DNA of 64,000 nt from Candidatus Scybalomonas excrementigallinarum (GTDB taxonomy: Bacteria; Bacillota; Clostridia; Lachnospirales; Lachnospiraceae). Positions 43,993-52,864 of this stretch are shown here, piece after piece. The first letter of the stretch is position 1. Every line of letters starts with the position of its first letter. Made by a program: the position numbers and the translations under genes. The stretch covers positions 1 to 64,000 of the forward strand of contig DVIZ01000081.1 in NCBI GenBank assembly GCA_018710905.1, given 5' to 3'. The notes under the pieces are model-generated. The model ran no database searches. It worked only from the letters and a program-made list of their open reading frames with translations, and was not told where the DNA came from.

Positions 43993-45297
43993 TCATTCTT
44001 TACAGTCCTCACTGTTACAAACATCCTCATATTCATGATGACAACATGCTTCGTATTCACCTTCAAATCCGGATAACATTAATTTATCTCTCTTATGTAA
44101 TACACCAACTTGTTTCCACCGTCCTTTTATCTCGCCTTTTATTTCCTCGATTTCTTCAAACTGAAAGAGGGGATTCATCTGAATCTCTCCTTCCTCTACC
44201 GAAAGCACTTCGGAAACTTCTAAAACTTTTCTAGAGCGATCTCGCAACCTTCCTAAATGAACAATAATGTCAATAGCCGATGCAATTTGCCCACGGATTG
44301 CCAATAATGGCATCTCCATCCCCATTAAAACCATAGTTTCAATACGACTTAACATATCTTTCGAACTATTGGCATGTCCTGTGGAAAAACCGCTGTGTCC
44401 AGTATTTAACGCCTGTAACAAATCTAACGCTTCTTCTCCTCTTATTTCTCCAATTACAATAAAATCAGGTCTCATTCTAAGACTTGCCTTTAAAAGATTA
44501 CGAATGGTAATGGCTCTACCCCCTTCTAAATTGGCATTTCTACTTTCTAATCGCACTAAATTCGGTAAATTCATTAAATGAAGTTCCGCAGAATCTTCAA
44601 TGGTAATCACTCTCTTTTCCTCTTCAATATAAGAAGATAAGGCATTTAAAAACGTAGTCTTTCCAGAACCAGTTCCTCCACTAATAAATATGTTCATTCC
44701 ACTTCTTACAAATAGTTTTAAAACATCTGCTATCACAGAATCTAAGGCGCCAAATTGTATTAATCGATCCATTCCCATAGCTTCTTTTGAAAATTTACGA
44801 ATCGTCAATGCCGAACCATCCAAGGCAATCGGCTCTAATACAACATGAACTCTAGAACCATCAGGAAGACGTGCATCCACAATAGGAGACGCTTCATTGA
44901 CCGTTCGATTTGCACCAGACACAATCTGTTGAATCACATCATGAAATTTTTCCTTACTAGAAAATCCTTCGGTCCATTTTGTAATTTTCCCCTCTCTTTC
45001 TATAAAAATATGTTCATATCCATTGATCATAATTTCTGTCACATCTTCTTGATCTAATAATTCCTGCAAAACATCAAATCTTCTGATGGAATTAAATAAA
45101 TTCTTTCTCAATCGTTGCATTTGTTTTAATGACAAATATCTTTTTTTGCTCGTCGTTATGATCACTTCATCAATTACCGCATAAACTTGTTCGTCTCGCA
45201 CCTCTTGTGTTAAGTTTAAAATCGTTACCACTTCTTTTTTCAGCTGTTCTTGGATCTCAAAAAACTGCTTTTTCTTCTCTAAAAAGTTCTGACACAT
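43993..45297 (-). CDS. TadA/CpaF pilus assembly ATPase
   Basis: A 434-residue secretion ATPase that powers pilus assembly. The N-terminal domain contains EVTEIMINGYEHIFIEREG. Walker A is SGGTGSGKTTFLNALS, Asp box ITIEDSAELHL, Walker B FIVIGEIRGEEALDLLQAL, and the His box GHSGFSTGHANS. The ORF overlaps tadZ by 41 bp, with GGAGG only 3 nt before the ATG, which suggests translational coupling. Confidence 0.95.
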   Translation of the reverse strand: MCQNFLEKKKQFFEIQEQLKKEVVTILNLTQEVRDEQVYAVIDEVIITTSKKRYLSLKQMQRLRKNLFNSIRRFDVLQELLDQEDVTEIMINGYEHIFIEREGKITKWTEGFSSKEKFHDVIQQIVSGANRTVNEASPIVDARLPDGSRVHVVLEPIALDGSALTIRKFSKEAMGMDRLIQFGALDSVIADVLKLFVRSGMNIFISGGTGSGKTTFLNALSSYIEEEKRVITIEDSAELHLMNLPNLVRLESRNANLEGGRAITIRNLLKASLRMRPDFIVIGEIRGEEALDLLQALNTGHSGFSTGHANSSKDMLSRIETMVLMGMEMPLLAIRGQIASAIDIIVHLGRLRDRSRKVLEVSEVLSVEEGEIQMNPLFQFEEIEEIKGEIKGRWKQVGVLHKRDKLMLSGFEGEYEACCHHEYEDVCNSEDCKE

Positions 45298-46234
45298 ATT
45301 CCTCCATCTTTAAACTGTTATAGTTTGTATTGGGTACTTGTAAAAAATATAACTTCTTTTCCCATACATACTCCTCTTGTTCTCTTATAAATTTTAAAAA
45401 GTTTTCCTTCTTCCGATTAGCAGTCTCCCCTTCTAGTGTAGGAATAAAAATCCGATCGAATAGTGAAAAGATACTAAAATCAAATAAACTACCGGTACCA
45501 ATATCAAATACGATCCTCTCGTAAGTTCCTTCTTCCTTTAACTGTTCTAATAGCCATTCAATATCTTCTCGTTCTAACATTCTTAAATCCAAGTAACACC
45601 GAGGAGAAGGTACTAAATAGCTTTGTCCTTCTTGAATCGAGAACTGCTTTAATCGAACATGAAATCCCTCATCTTTATTTTTCATATAATATAAGAGTTC
45701 TTGACTAATGCCTGTCTCATCTTCAAAACTACCATACTCTTCAAATCCAATATAAAGACTTCTCCCCATATAATTGGCACAAATTCCTCTCGCTAAATTC
45801 GTTTTTCCACATCTCCCAATCGGCGAATATACCGCATAAATAAGACAGTCCTTTTGCCTACCTACGGAAAGCCGCCTCTCCCTTCCTTCCTCTATAGCAT
45901 CTAAAATATTTTTTAATAACATCTCCCCTGACTGATACTTATATACACTTCCCGTTTGTATTTTTAGCGCTTCTTCTGTCAACCAAAGAATCTTTGTATC
46001 ACCTTCTAGTTCTACCTCCATCTGCTCTCCCAATAAAATAAGATCCACTTTTTGTTCTTTGATATAATGAAAAAGATGTTCCTCATTCGTAAATGCTACC
46101 CCCGAACACGGATATTCTTTTTCCCCATTCATATAGTTCATAAGAGAAAATGCAAAATCCACTTCCTCATCACAGATCGCTACTTTATATTTTTTCAACA
46201 AGTATCCCTCCTCGTTCTTCTTCATTGCCATCAT
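45257..46234 (-). CDS. TadZ/CpaE-like pilus localisation protein
   Basis: A 325-residue protein. An N-terminal receiver-like domain (about 14-115) without the full phosphorylation set precedes a MinD/ParA-like ATPase domain. Its P-loop reads SPIGRCGKTNLA, a deviant Walker A. TadZ proteins place Tad systems at their site in the cell. The ATG at 46234 has GAAGG upstream. A TTG after GAGGAGG near 46200 is an alternative start that would drop about 12 residues. First gene of the Tad operon. Confidence 0.85.
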   Translation of the reverse strand: MMAMKKNEEGYLLKKYKVAICDEEVDFAFSLMNYMNGEKEYPCSGVAFTNEEHLFHYIKEQKVDLILLGEQMEVELEGDTKILWLTEEALKIQTGSVYKYQSGEMLLKNILDAIEEGRERRLSVGRQKDCLIYAVYSPIGRCGKTNLARGICANYMGRSLYIGFEEYGSFEDETGISQELLYYMKNKDEGFHVRLKQFSIQEGQSYLVPSPRCYLDLRMLEREDIEWLLEQLKEEGTYERIVFDIGTGSLFDFSIFSLFDRIFIPTLEGETANRKKENFLKFIREQEEYVWEKKLYFLQVPNTNYNSLKMEEYVSELFREEKAVF

Positions 46235-46263
46235 TATATTCCTTCTTTTCCCCTCTGCATAGA

Positions 46264-46291
46264 AAAGGGTGTCCCAACTAGGGACACCTTT
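46264..46291 (-). other. hairpin in the 5' region of the Tad operon
   Basis: Minus strand AAAGGTGTCCC, loop TAGTT, GGGACACCCTTTTCT, 30 bp before tadZ. It has a weak T run, so it may be an attenuator or an mRNA-stabilising 5' hairpin. No single promoter upstream was clear. Confidence 0.6.
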
Positions 46292-46376
46292 CTCTTGACT
46301 TTTCGTATCATTTTTTCTATCAATCTTATTTTTTTGTCATCATTTTTCCATGTTTTATATTTTTTTATATTTTCTA

Positions 46377-46405
46377 TTGACAAATAAAAAATTTATCTTT
46401 AGAAT
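46377..46405 (+). promoter_or_regulatory. promoter of the marR-ABC exporter operon
   Basis: TTGACA (46377-46382), 17-bp spacer, TAGAAT (46400-46405). It implies a leader of about 200 nt before the marR start. Confidence 0.78.
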
Positions 46406-46411
46406 CTAATA

Positions 46412-46425
46412 GTTAGTAACCTAAC
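46412..46425 (+). promoter_or_regulatory. probable MarR operator
   Basis: Inverted repeat GTTAG-TAAC-CTAAC, located where transcription should start (6 bp after the -10). The position and the arm sequence suit autorepression by the MarR protein encoded downstream. Confidence 0.6.
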
Positions 46426-46427
46426 AT

Positions 46428-46525
46428 TTTTTATTTACGCAAAGATAATGAACCACGAAAGAGCATGTATGCTCCTATATGGCGACTGTCTGCGAACATG
46501 AGAAATTTATAAAAATACTTCTCAT
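46428..46525 (-). repeat. dispersed leader element, copy B
   Basis: Minus strand: TGAGAAG...ATTTCTCATGTTCGCAGACAGTCG, then the tail CTTTGCGTAAATAAAA. It matches copies A and C in hairpin, TGTTCG-GACAGTCG block and tail, but is inverted relative to the marR transcript. An extra small hairpin GAGCATGTATGCTC is at 46471-46484. Similarity may extend right to about 46580. Confidence 0.55.
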
Positions 46526-46619
46526 CTACTAATGTGGAATTTTCCAATTTTTCATCGTTACCATGTGGAAACAAACTCCATCAGTTTCCCACATTCATAA
46601 GCCAGAAGGAGGTGTTATC

Positions 46620-47084
46620 GTGTTGGAAGAATCTAAGGAGGAAAAAGAAATCCCTTTTGGAAGGCTTATTCATGTCATTTCTCGGAAATTGAAACAGCAT
46701 AATTTAATTTCAGGGGAAGATATGTGCCTTACTCCTATGCAAAAACATATTTTAAAATTTATTCTTCTTGAAACAATGCATCGAGATCTTTATCAAAAAG
46801 ATGTGGAAGAAGAATTTAAAATTCGCCGTTCCACAACAACTGGTATTTTACAGCTTATGGAAAAAAATGGTTTTATTTATCGAGAAAGCGTCGCAAAAGA
46901 TGCTCGATTAAAACGAATTATTCCTACCAAGAAGGCTGAGGCACTGCGAGAACAAATTTTGGAAAACATCGTTCAAAGAGAAAAAAAAATGACACATGGG
47001 ATTAAGGAAGAGGATTTAACATTATGTAGAGCTGTTCTAAAACAAATCCTTGCAAACCTTACAGAAGAACAAGAAGAAAAATAG
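46620..47084 (+). CDS. MarR-family transcriptional regulator
   Basis: A 154-residue winged-helix regulator. I use the GTG at 46620, 7 nt after GAAGGAGG; the frame is open further upstream, but that extension runs into the leader. Core helix-turn-helix: LYQKDVEEEFKIRRSTTTGILQLMEKNGFIYRE, with wing SVAKDARLKRIIPT. It is followed within 11 bp by two ABC exporter genes, which it very likely represses until a toxic ligand binds. Confidence 0.93.
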   Translation: MLEESKEEKEIPFGRLIHVISRKLKQHNLISGEDMCLTPMQKHILKFILLETMHRDLYQKDVEEEFKIRRSTTTGILQLMEKNGFIYRESVAKDARLKRIIPTKKAEALREQILENIVQREKKMTHGIKEEDLTLCRAVLKQILANLTEEQEEK

Positions 47085-47094
47085 GAGGAACATT

Positions 47095-48828
47095 ATGAAT
47101 CGAAAACTTTTCAAATCTATTCGAGAATACAAAAAAGAGTCGATTCTCGCACCAATTTTCGTTATTTTAGAAGTTTTTATGGAAGTTTTAATTCCATTTC
47201 AAATGTCAAAAATTATCGATATTGGTATTATGAATCAAGACTTAAACTATATTATTAAAGTTGGTCTCTCTCTTGTTGTATTAGCAATGCTCGCTCTGTT
47301 TTTTGGTGTAAAAGCTGGTAATTATGCCGCTACTGCTGGAGCAGGATATGCCAAAAACTTGCGTCATGATATTTTTTATAAAGTACAAGACTTTTCTTTT
47401 AAAAATATCGATAATTTCTCAACATCAAGCCTTGTAACAAGAATGACAACAGACATCACAAATGTTCAAATGGCTTATATGATGAGTATTCGTCTTTTAG
47501 CGAGAGCACCATTTATGATCATCTTATCTATGATTATGACGGTACAACTTAATAAACAGATCGCTCTTTTATTCTTAATTACCATTCCAATTCTTGGGGG
47601 ACTTCTTATCTTTATCGCTAAGAAAGCACACCCTCATTTTATTAAAGTATTTGATGAATATGATATTTTAAATAATACAGTTCAAGAAAATGTAAATGCA
47701 TCTCGCGTTGTAAAGGCTTATGTACGAGAAGACCATGAAATTGAAAAATTCCATAAAATTTCAGCAGTCGTATATCGTCTCTTTACAAAAGCAGAGAAAA
47801 TCGTTGCTTGGAACTCCCCTGTTATGCAGTTTACTATGTATGTTGTTATTCTTTGCATTGTTTTAATCAGTGGAAAAGCGATTGTCTTTGGTTCTATGGA
47901 ATCTGGACAATTAACAAGCGTTATCGTTTATGCATTACAGATACTTATGTCACTTATGATGGTTACTTTCGTATTTGTTATGATTATGATCGCAGAAGCA
48001 TCTACCGATCGTATTACTGAAGTTCTTGATGAAGTTCCAGAAATGCAAAATAAACCAAACGCTATCAAAGAAGTTCCAAATGGTGACATTGACTTTGAAA
48101 ACGTAGACTTTAGTTATGCTGGAGAAGGCGGAAATCTTTCTTTAAAACAAGTAGACCTTCATATTAAATCTGGTCAAACAATTGGTATTATCGGTGGAAC
48201 TGGTAGTTCAAAATCCACTTTAGTACAATTGATTCCTCGCCTTTATGATGTAACAAAAGGTTCTGTAAAAGTTGGTGGAATTGATGTGCGTGAATATGAT
48301 TTAGAAGCGCTCCGCGATCAAGTATCTATGGTTTTACAAAAAAATGTATTATTTTCAGGAACGATTTATGAAAATATTCGCTGGGGTAATGAAAATGCCA
48401 CCGATGAAGAAGTACAACATGTGTGTAAATTAGCGCAAGCCGATCCTTTTGTTCAAGAGTTTCCAAAAGGCTATGATACTATGATTGTACAAGGTGGTAA
48501 CAACGTATCTGGTGGTCAAAAACAGCGTCTTTGTATTGCAAGAGCACTTCTTAAGAAACCAAAAATTCTTATTCTTGATGACTCTACAAGTGCTGTTGAT
48601 ACAAAAACAGATGCTATGATTCGTAAAGCATTCCGTGAAGAAATTCCTGATACAACAAAGATTATTATTGCACAGCGTGTTTCTTCTATTGAAGATGCGG
48701 ATCAAATTATTGTTCTTGATGACGGTAAGATCAACGGAATCGGAACTTCTGAAGAATTATTGAAAACAAATGAAATTTATCGTGAAGTATATGAATCCCA
48801 AATGAAAGGAGGAAATGAAGATGAGTAA
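47095..48828 (+). CDS. heterodimeric ABC exporter subunit, degenerate-site partner
   Basis: A 577-residue half transporter: six membrane helices (about 1-310) and one ATPase domain. Walker A is GGTGSSKST, with Ser where Gly is usual. The signature VSGGQ is intact. Walker B ends LILDDSTSAVD, with Asp in place of the catalytic Glu. This pattern marks the degenerate half of TM287/288-type exporters. The ATG follows TAGGAGGAA. It overlaps the next gene by 8 bp. Confidence 0.93.
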   Translation: MNRKLFKSIREYKKESILAPIFVILEVFMEVLIPFQMSKIIDIGIMNQDLNYIIKVGLSLVVLAMLALFFGVKAGNYAATAGAGYAKNLRHDIFYKVQDFSFKNIDNFSTSSLVTRMTTDITNVQMAYMMSIRLLARAPFMIILSMIMTVQLNKQIALLFLITIPILGGLLIFIAKKAHPHFIKVFDEYDILNNTVQENVNASRVVKAYVREDHEIEKFHKISAVVYRLFTKAEKIVAWNSPVMQFTMYVVILCIVLISGKAIVFGSMESGQLTSVIVYALQILMSLMMVTFVFVMIMIAEASTDRITEVLDEVPEMQNKPNAIKEVPNGDIDFENVDFSYAGEGGNLSLKQVDLHIKSGQTIGIIGGTGSSKSTLVQLIPRLYDVTKGSVKVGGIDVREYDLEALRDQVSMVLQKNVLFSGTIYENIRWGNENATDEEVQHVCKLAQADPFVQEFPKGYDTMIVQGGNNVSGGQKQRLCIARALLKKPKILILDDSTSAVDTKTDAMIRKAFREEIPDTTKIIIAQRVSSIEDADQIIVLDDGKINGIGTSEELLKTNEIYREVYESQMKGGNEDE

Positions 48829-50719
48829 TCAAAAACCTCATGGAAAACCAAAAGTTACAAAAGAGACGATTAAAACAGCAAAGCGTCTTCTTCGCTATGT
48901 GACTTCTCGTTTTAAACTTCAATTTATTGCGGTATTTATCTGTATTATTATCAGTTCTATCGCCTCTATTTCCGTATCCCTTTCACTAAAGTTCTTAGTT
49001 GACGACTTTATTCTTCCATTAGTCGGACAGCAAGATCCTAACTTTGGCGAATTGTATCGAGCTCTTGCCATTTTAGCAACTATTTTTGCCGCAGGTGTTA
49101 TTGCTACTTTTATTTATAGCAGACTTATGGTTAAAATCGGACAAGGCGTTTTAAAACAAGTTCGTGATGATATGTTCGAACATATGCAAAAGCTCCCAAT
49201 CCGCTACTTTGATCAAAATACAAATGGTTCTATTATGAGCCTTTACACCAATGATACGGATACTCTTCGTCAGATGATTAACCAGTCCATTCCACAGGTA
49301 TTAATGTCATCTATTACGATTATTGCAACTTTTATTTCCATGCTTGTTTTAAGTCCAATTCTTACGATTTTAGCCATTGTTATGATCTTCATCTTAGTCT
49401 TTGTTACAAAGAAGATCGGTGGAAACAGTGGAAAATACTTCCTTCGTCAACAGTTAGCTCTTGCTGATGTAACAGGATTTGTTGAAGAACGTATGAATGG
49501 ACAGCGTGTTATTAAAATCTTCAACCATGAACGCGTATCCGAAGAAGAATTTGATGCTTTAAATGAACAACTTTTTATGGCAGCATCAAATGCCAACCGT
49601 TTTGCTAACATGATGGGACCAATTATTGGTAACTTAGGAAACCTTCAATTCGTATTAACTGCTGTATTAGGTGGAGCTTTATCCATCTTTGGTATTGGTG
49701 GTATTACCTTCGGTACAATCGCTTCTTATTTGCAGTTTACAAAGAGCTTCACACAGCCATTTATGCAAGTAGCACAACAGTTTAACTCCATCGTTATGGC
49801 ATTAGCTGGTGCAGAACGAATCTTCCAAATGATTGATGAAACACCAGAAGTTGATGAAGGCTATGTTACTTTAGTCAATGCCAAAAAAGATGAAAATGGA
49901 AACATTGTAGAATGTAAAGAAAGAACTGGTCTTTGGGCATGGAAACACCCTCACCAAGCAGACGGAACTGTTACTTATACAGAATTAACTGGTGATGTTC
50001 GTTTCTTTGACATGACATTTGGTTATACGGATGAGAAAATGGTTCTCCACAATGTATCACTTTTTGCAAAACCTGGTCAAAAAATCGCATTTGTTGGTTC
50101 TACTGGTGCAGGTAAAACAACAATTACAAACTTAATCAACCGTTTCTACGATGTACAAGACGGTAAGATTCGCTATGATGGAATCAATATTAATAAAATT
50201 AAAAAAGCGGATTTAAGACGTTCTCTTGGTATCGTTCTTCAAGATACTCATTTATTTACAGGAACGATTATGGAAAATATCCGTTACGGTAAATTAGATG
50301 CTACCGATGAAGAAGTATATGAAGCAGCAAAACTTGCACATGCAGATCAATTTATCAATATGCTTCCAAATGGTTATAACACTCTATTAAGTGGAGATGG
50401 AGAAGAATTATCCCAAGGACAAAGACAGTTATTATCCATTGCGAGAGCAGCCGTTGCTAACCCTCCAGTATTAATCCTCGATGAAGCTACATCAAGTATT
50501 GATACTCGTACAGAAAGTATTGTACAAAAGGGTATGGATAACTTAATGAAAGACCGTACTGTTTTCGTTATCGCTCATAGACTTTCTACAATTCGAAACA
50601 GCGATGCCATTATGGTATTAGATCATGGTCGTATTATTGAACGTGGTTCTCACGAAGATTTAATTAAAGAAAAGGGAACTTACTATCAATTATATACTGG
50701 TAAATTAGAGTTAGATTAA
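48821..50719 (+). CDS. heterodimeric ABC exporter subunit, catalytic partner
   Basis: A 632-residue half transporter. Six membrane helices are followed by an insert of about 45 residues (with KDENGNIVECKERTGLWAWKH), then the ATPase domain. Walker A is GSTGAGKTT and Walker B ends LILDEATSSID with the catalytic Glu. The signature is LSQGQ, as in TM288. The ATG at 48821 is 8 nt after GGAGG and overlaps the previous stop codon. The pair probably exports drugs or lipophilic compounds. Confidence 0.93.
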   Translation: MSNQKPHGKPKVTKETIKTAKRLLRYVTSRFKLQFIAVFICIIISSIASISVSLSLKFLVDDFILPLVGQQDPNFGELYRALAILATIFAAGVIATFIYSRLMVKIGQGVLKQVRDDMFEHMQKLPIRYFDQNTNGSIMSLYTNDTDTLRQMINQSIPQVLMSSITIIATFISMLVLSPILTILAIVMIFILVFVTKKIGGNSGKYFLRQQLALADVTGFVEERMNGQRVIKIFNHERVSEEEFDALNEQLFMAASNANRFANMMGPIIGNLGNLQFVLTAVLGGALSIFGIGGITFGTIASYLQFTKSFTQPFMQVAQQFNSIVMALAGAERIFQMIDETPEVDEGYVTLVNAKKDENGNIVECKERTGLWAWKHPHQADGTVTYTELTGDVRFFDMTFGYTDEKMVLHNVSLFAKPGQKIAFVGSTGAGKTTITNLINRFYDVQDGKIRYDGININKIKKADLRRSLGIVLQDTHLFTGTIMENIRYGKLDATDEEVYEAAKLAHADQFINMLPNGYNTLLSGDGEELSQGQRQLLSIARAAVANPPVLILDEATSSIDTRTESIVQKGMDNLMKDRTVFVIAHRLSTIRNSDAIMVLDHGRIIERGSHEDLIKEKGTYYQLYTGKLELD

Positions 50720-50753
50720 TGATGAGAAATGTTTTCATAATTCTCACGTAAAG

Positions 50754-50788
50754 AAAAAGCCTAGTGATTCCCCTCACTAGGCTTTTTT
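50754..50788. terminator. bidirectional terminator between ABC exporter and bofA-like gene
   Basis: AAAAAGCCTAGTGA, loop TTCCCC, TCACTAGGCTTTTTT. A strong stem between convergent genes. A smaller hairpin TGAGAA...TTCTCA (50723-50746) precedes it. Confidence 0.9.
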
Positions 50789-50789
50789 C

Positions 50790-50996
50790 TTACCAAAAAA
50801 TCGAAAGTCCATATAGCAAACCAACTCCTGGAAGTCCAAGGCAAGCTACTACAGGGATTGTATAAAGATTAATTCCCACCAAAACAGGATATCCATTTTT
50901 TGTAAAAAATACATTCATAAAATGGATCACTAAAACCCCCAATACTGCTCTTAATATCAAGTTAATGCCCCATTCATTTCCTCTTTTTCCAAGCAT
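50790..50996 (-). CDS. BofA-like pro-sigma-K processing inhibitor family protein
   Basis: A 68-residue membrane protein with two hydrophobic segments. The ending GINLYTIPVVACLGLPGVGLLYGLSIFW matches the BofA family pattern (GIN...LGLPG..LL). BofA controls sigma-K activation in the forespore membrane in Bacillus, so this hints at a spore-forming lineage. No other sporulation gene is adjacent. The stop codon is two bases past the terminator. Confidence 0.78.
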   Translation of the reverse strand: MLGKRGNEWGINLILRAVLGVLVIHFMNVFFTKNGYPVLVGINLYTIPVVACLGLPGVGLLYGLSIFW

Positions 50997-51077
50997 ATTT
51001 CAATTCTCGTCCTTTTTTCTACATATATATTCAACGAAACAAATATGTATTCAAAAAACGATGCACAACCTATTTCT

Positions 51078-52568
51078 TTATCCAATATATTTTAGAATAT
51101 ATAAATAAGAAGCCTCTTTTTGATAAATCTGGAATGTCTCCATTCGTTTCCATTCTAAATGACGTTTCAATACCGATAGTGCAATGGATGGATCTTGGCT
51201 ATAAATAATGGCAATCCCATCCTTCTTCAAATGCTTTTGTCCTTTTTGTAATAATAATTCATATAGTTCTTCAATTTCTTTTTCCCCCTGTTTTCCTGTT
51301 GTAGACGGCATATTAACAACAATTTCGTCAAACAAATATTCATGGGAAAAATCTTTAAAATCTCTATGAATAAAATTAATCTGTGTTCTTGCTCTTTTTG
51401 CATTTTCTCTTCCACAGTCAATGGCCTTTCCGAAGAGATCTACTCCATAGAGGGGATGCGCAGGCAAAGCAAAATTGCGTTCAATTAACATCGTACCTGT
51501 TCCACAAAACGGATCTAGTACTTGGGCATTTTCTTTTAAATACGGACGGGCTAATTCCATAATGGTAGCAGCCGTCATTGGATTAATGGAAGTAGCAAGA
51601 ATTCCTTTTCGATAAGCAAAGCGATTATCAGGAATCGTATATAATTTTAAATAAGCGTGGTAACCACCATTTCTTCCTTCTAACAGTCGAATTTCCACTT
51701 CATAATCAGAAACAGAGTTGATAAGGCGATGAGAAGACTCCTTTTCCATAGCCATAGCAATCTTCTTTGCCATAACTCGCTTTTCTTCTATGGAAATTCT
51801 TCCTCTTAATTCCACACGGAATCGATAAGAACCGCCTCCTAAATGTCTGGCATCTAAAAATTCCATTAATCCTCCCATGAGAATGGTATGTGCCATTACT
51901 TTTGGATCCAGTGGCATATTTTTCGCAGATGGAAGTGGGAATAAAATTTCTTGCCATGTACGGATACTCATAAAATCTCTCATATCCTCATATTCTACTG
52001 CAACTCCACCGCTTATTTTTTTGCCATTGCAATGATAAAGTTGACGGAGTGTCAGTTCTGGATAATAACGATTGGTTGTCAATACAACCTTCCCTTGTTC
52101 ATCATATCCAATAAAATAATGGCTTTGTGTTCGTTCATATTGTCCAATTAAACTAGTAAGCTCTCGAATTTCCTCTGTAATATGTTTCTCTTGCTCTTCT
52201 GTAAATTTCTCAGATAATAAATACTCTAATCGTTCCTTAAACTTTGGCACATAACATTCACAATCAATTTTTTGAAATGCTTTTAAATAGGCCGTCTTAA
52301 CAAAGAGTGTTCCTTCTTCTTCATAAGCATCCAATAGTTCTGGAAGTAGTCCTTCTAATTCTAACTCACCTATGACTCCTGCCACATTTTTTCGAACTTT
52401 TGGATCTTCATGACAAAGCAATTCCTTTAGTAAGGTATAGTCATATTGCAAAAAAGAAAGAAAAGTATCTTGATGTTCTATACTTCCCTTTAACCATTTC
52501 TTTAACTCTATTAAGTTTTCGCGAACGTTTTGTCCTTGTTTTATATTATCAATAATCGTTTCCAGCAT
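51078..52568 (-). CDS. HEAT-like plus SAM-dependent methyltransferase, probably RNA-directed
   Basis: A 496-residue protein. I use the ATG at 52568, four nt after GGGAGG; an ATG 12 bp upstream overlaps that site. The N-terminal part (about 1-130) is helical and HEAT-like. A middle part (about 150-320) follows, then a Rossmann methyltransferase with motif I DPFCGTGTMLIE and motif IV VNMPSTTG. The fold order resembles THUMP/Trm14-type RNA methyltransferases, but motif IV is not the usual NPPY, so the substrate is uncertain. Confidence 0.8.
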   Translation of the reverse strand: MLETIIDNIKQGQNVRENLIELKKWLKGSIEHQDTFLSFLQYDYTLLKELLCHEDPKVRKNVAGVIGELELEGLLPELLDAYEEEGTLFVKTAYLKAFQKIDCECYVPKFKERLEYLLSEKFTEEQEKHITEEIRELTSLIGQYERTQSHYFIGYDEQGKVVLTTNRYYPELTLRQLYHCNGKKISGGVAVEYEDMRDFMSIRTWQEILFPLPSAKNMPLDPKVMAHTILMGGLMEFLDARHLGGGSYRFRVELRGRISIEEKRVMAKKIAMAMEKESSHRLINSVSDYEVEIRLLEGRNGGYHAYLKLYTIPDNRFAYRKGILATSINPMTAATIMELARPYLKENAQVLDPFCGTGTMLIERNFALPAHPLYGVDLFGKAIDCGRENAKRARTQINFIHRDFKDFSHEYLFDEIVVNMPSTTGKQGEKEIEELYELLLQKGQKHLKKDGIAIIYSQDPSIALSVLKRHLEWKRMETFQIYQKEASYLYILKYIG

Positions 52569-52754
52569 ATTGCCTCCCATAATTTTTTATCGTATTCAGT
52601 GTACGTTTCCTATCTTTTTTTATCTTAACATTAATCTGTTTTTATGACAACCAACCTCTTTTTTTATTTCCTATGGCTTATACAAAGAAAACTCCAATCA
52701 TGGATTTCAATATTTCCTTACTTTCCCGTCAGAAATTTTTAAGAAATCTTATAA

Positions 52755-52783
52755 TTTACATTACTTGTCCTATGTCTTATAAT
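52755..52783 (+). promoter_or_regulatory. promoter of the surface protein gene
   Basis: TTTACA (52755-52760), 17-bp spacer, TATAAT (52778-52783), about 80 bp before the ATG. The rest of the gap from 52569 is AT-rich with nothing else recognised. Confidence 0.7.
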
Positions 52784-52864
52784 AAAAGTAAACTACCATA
52801 AAATGGATAAACAAGAATAAAAAAATAGATATCAAAGATTTTTTTTGAAAGTGAGGAGTAAAAT

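Noticed and set aside
50723-50746. hairpin TGAGAA...TTCTCA as a fourth copy of the dispersed element
   Set aside because: It shares only the short hairpin arms and lacks the TGTTCG block and the conserved tail.
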